NCBI GenBank assembly: GCA_000151295.1
Contig: GG745338.1
Location: 743,388 to 796,848, forward strand
Direction: 5' to 3'
DNA length: 53,461 nucleotides
Source of the DNA: Allomyces macrogynus ATCC 38327
Lineage: Eukaryota > Blastocladiomycota > Blastocladiomycetes > Blastocladiales > Blastocladiaceae
This document shows positions 53,178-53,461 of the stretch, in pieces (the first letter of the stretch is position 1; every line of letters begins with the position of its first letter). The position numbers and the translations under genes were made by a program. The notes beneath the pieces were generated by a model, which made no database searches, was not told where the DNA came from, and saw only the letters and a program-made list of their open reading frames with translations.

Positions 53178-53461
53178 ATGGCCTCGCCGACGCCCGCTCC
53201 TGCATCCGCTTCGGGCCCCGTGCCGCCGACAGCGGGCCTTTTGCCAGCGCCCGCGGCGCGTGATGCCGCTGCTGCCGCCGCTGCCGCCGCCGCGGCCGCT
53301 GGCGCCGTCGCCTCGCCGTTCGACCGGCTCGTGCACCTTGCCGAAAGCGCGCGCGCGCACCTGGCCCGCGCCGACGCGACCTCGGTCGCTTCTGCGTTTG
53401 CCGACCTCGCCGCCCTCGTCGCGACCGTGGCGTTTGTGCGCGACGTGCGCGCGCGCATCGG
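53178..53461 (+). CDS. 5' end of an unidentified gene cut by the window edge
   Basis: ATG at 53178 in the context CACCACGATGG opens a frame that stays open for 94 codons to the window end. The first 45 residues are Ala/Pro-rich with a polyalanine run (about 12 Ala) and are probably disordered. From residue 50 a helical, hydrophobic-charged pattern begins (FDRLVHLAESARAHLARADATS, then SAFADLAALVATVAFVRDVRARI), which looks like a real folded domain. I do not recognise it. Confidence 0.6.
   Translation, partial: MASPTPAPASASGPVPPTAGLLPAPAARDAAAAAAAAAAAAGAVASPFDRLVHLAESARAHLARADATSVASAFADLAALVATVAFVRDVRARI

Overview
The window is GC-rich eukaryotic nuclear DNA. Genes carry short introns of about 50-90 nt, most with a GTACG-type donor and a TTGAC/CTGAC/CTAAC-like branch site before CAG or TAG. 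Spacing is compact and both strands are used. The gene set points to a fungus: a GPI-type chitin deacetylase, Sel1-repeat protein, CK2 beta, STRIPAK Far11/STRIP, Ctf8, Ser/Thr-rich wall mucins and a GH19-like protein. The high GC, DUF707 proteins, a TDRD9/Spindle-E-like helicase and fused glycosyltransferases suggest an early-diverging, possibly zoosporic (Blastocladiomycota-like) fungus. That placement is inference, not proof.

Layout. Positions 1-9900 hold two large mucin-like membrane proteins in tandem, separated by an orphan C-terminal fragment of a third copy. Positions 10445-13984 hold a multi-membrane-span protein fused to an NAD-dependent sugar-nucleotide epimerase and a GT77-like glycosyltransferase. 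Positions 14989-17810 encode a secreted GH19/lysozyme-like domain on a mucin stalk. Positions 18355-22313 carry two divergently transcribed DUF707 (predicted type II glycosyltransferase) paralogs. CK2 beta (minus) and a Far11/STRIP protein (plus) follow as a divergent pair, then a chitin deacetylase (minus), a Sel1-repeat protein (plus), an NDUFA4-like subunit (minus), a PP2A B'' EF-hand subunit (minus), a DEVH-box helicase resembling TDRD9/Spindle-E (minus), and an SLC35A-type nucleotide-sugar transporter (minus). A nucleotide-sugar/triose-phosphate-type transporter fused to a GT34-like glycosyltransferase (plus), Ctf8 (plus), an ECHDC1-like crotonase (minus) and a mitochondrial-type HMG-box protein (minus) follow. 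The 5' end of an unidentified gene runs off the right edge.

Functional theme. An unusual share of the window concerns cell-surface glycobiology: sugar-nucleotide conversion, Golgi import, glycosyltransferases, heavily O-glycosylatable mucins, and chitin hydrolysis or deacetylation. The two fusion proteins physically tie donor-sugar supply (an epimerase in one, a transporter in the other) to a transferase. These, together with the modular phase-1 exon structure of the mucins, are the most unusual features. Other genes are ordinary housekeeping. No tRNA, rRNA, CRISPR or clear transposon was recognised.
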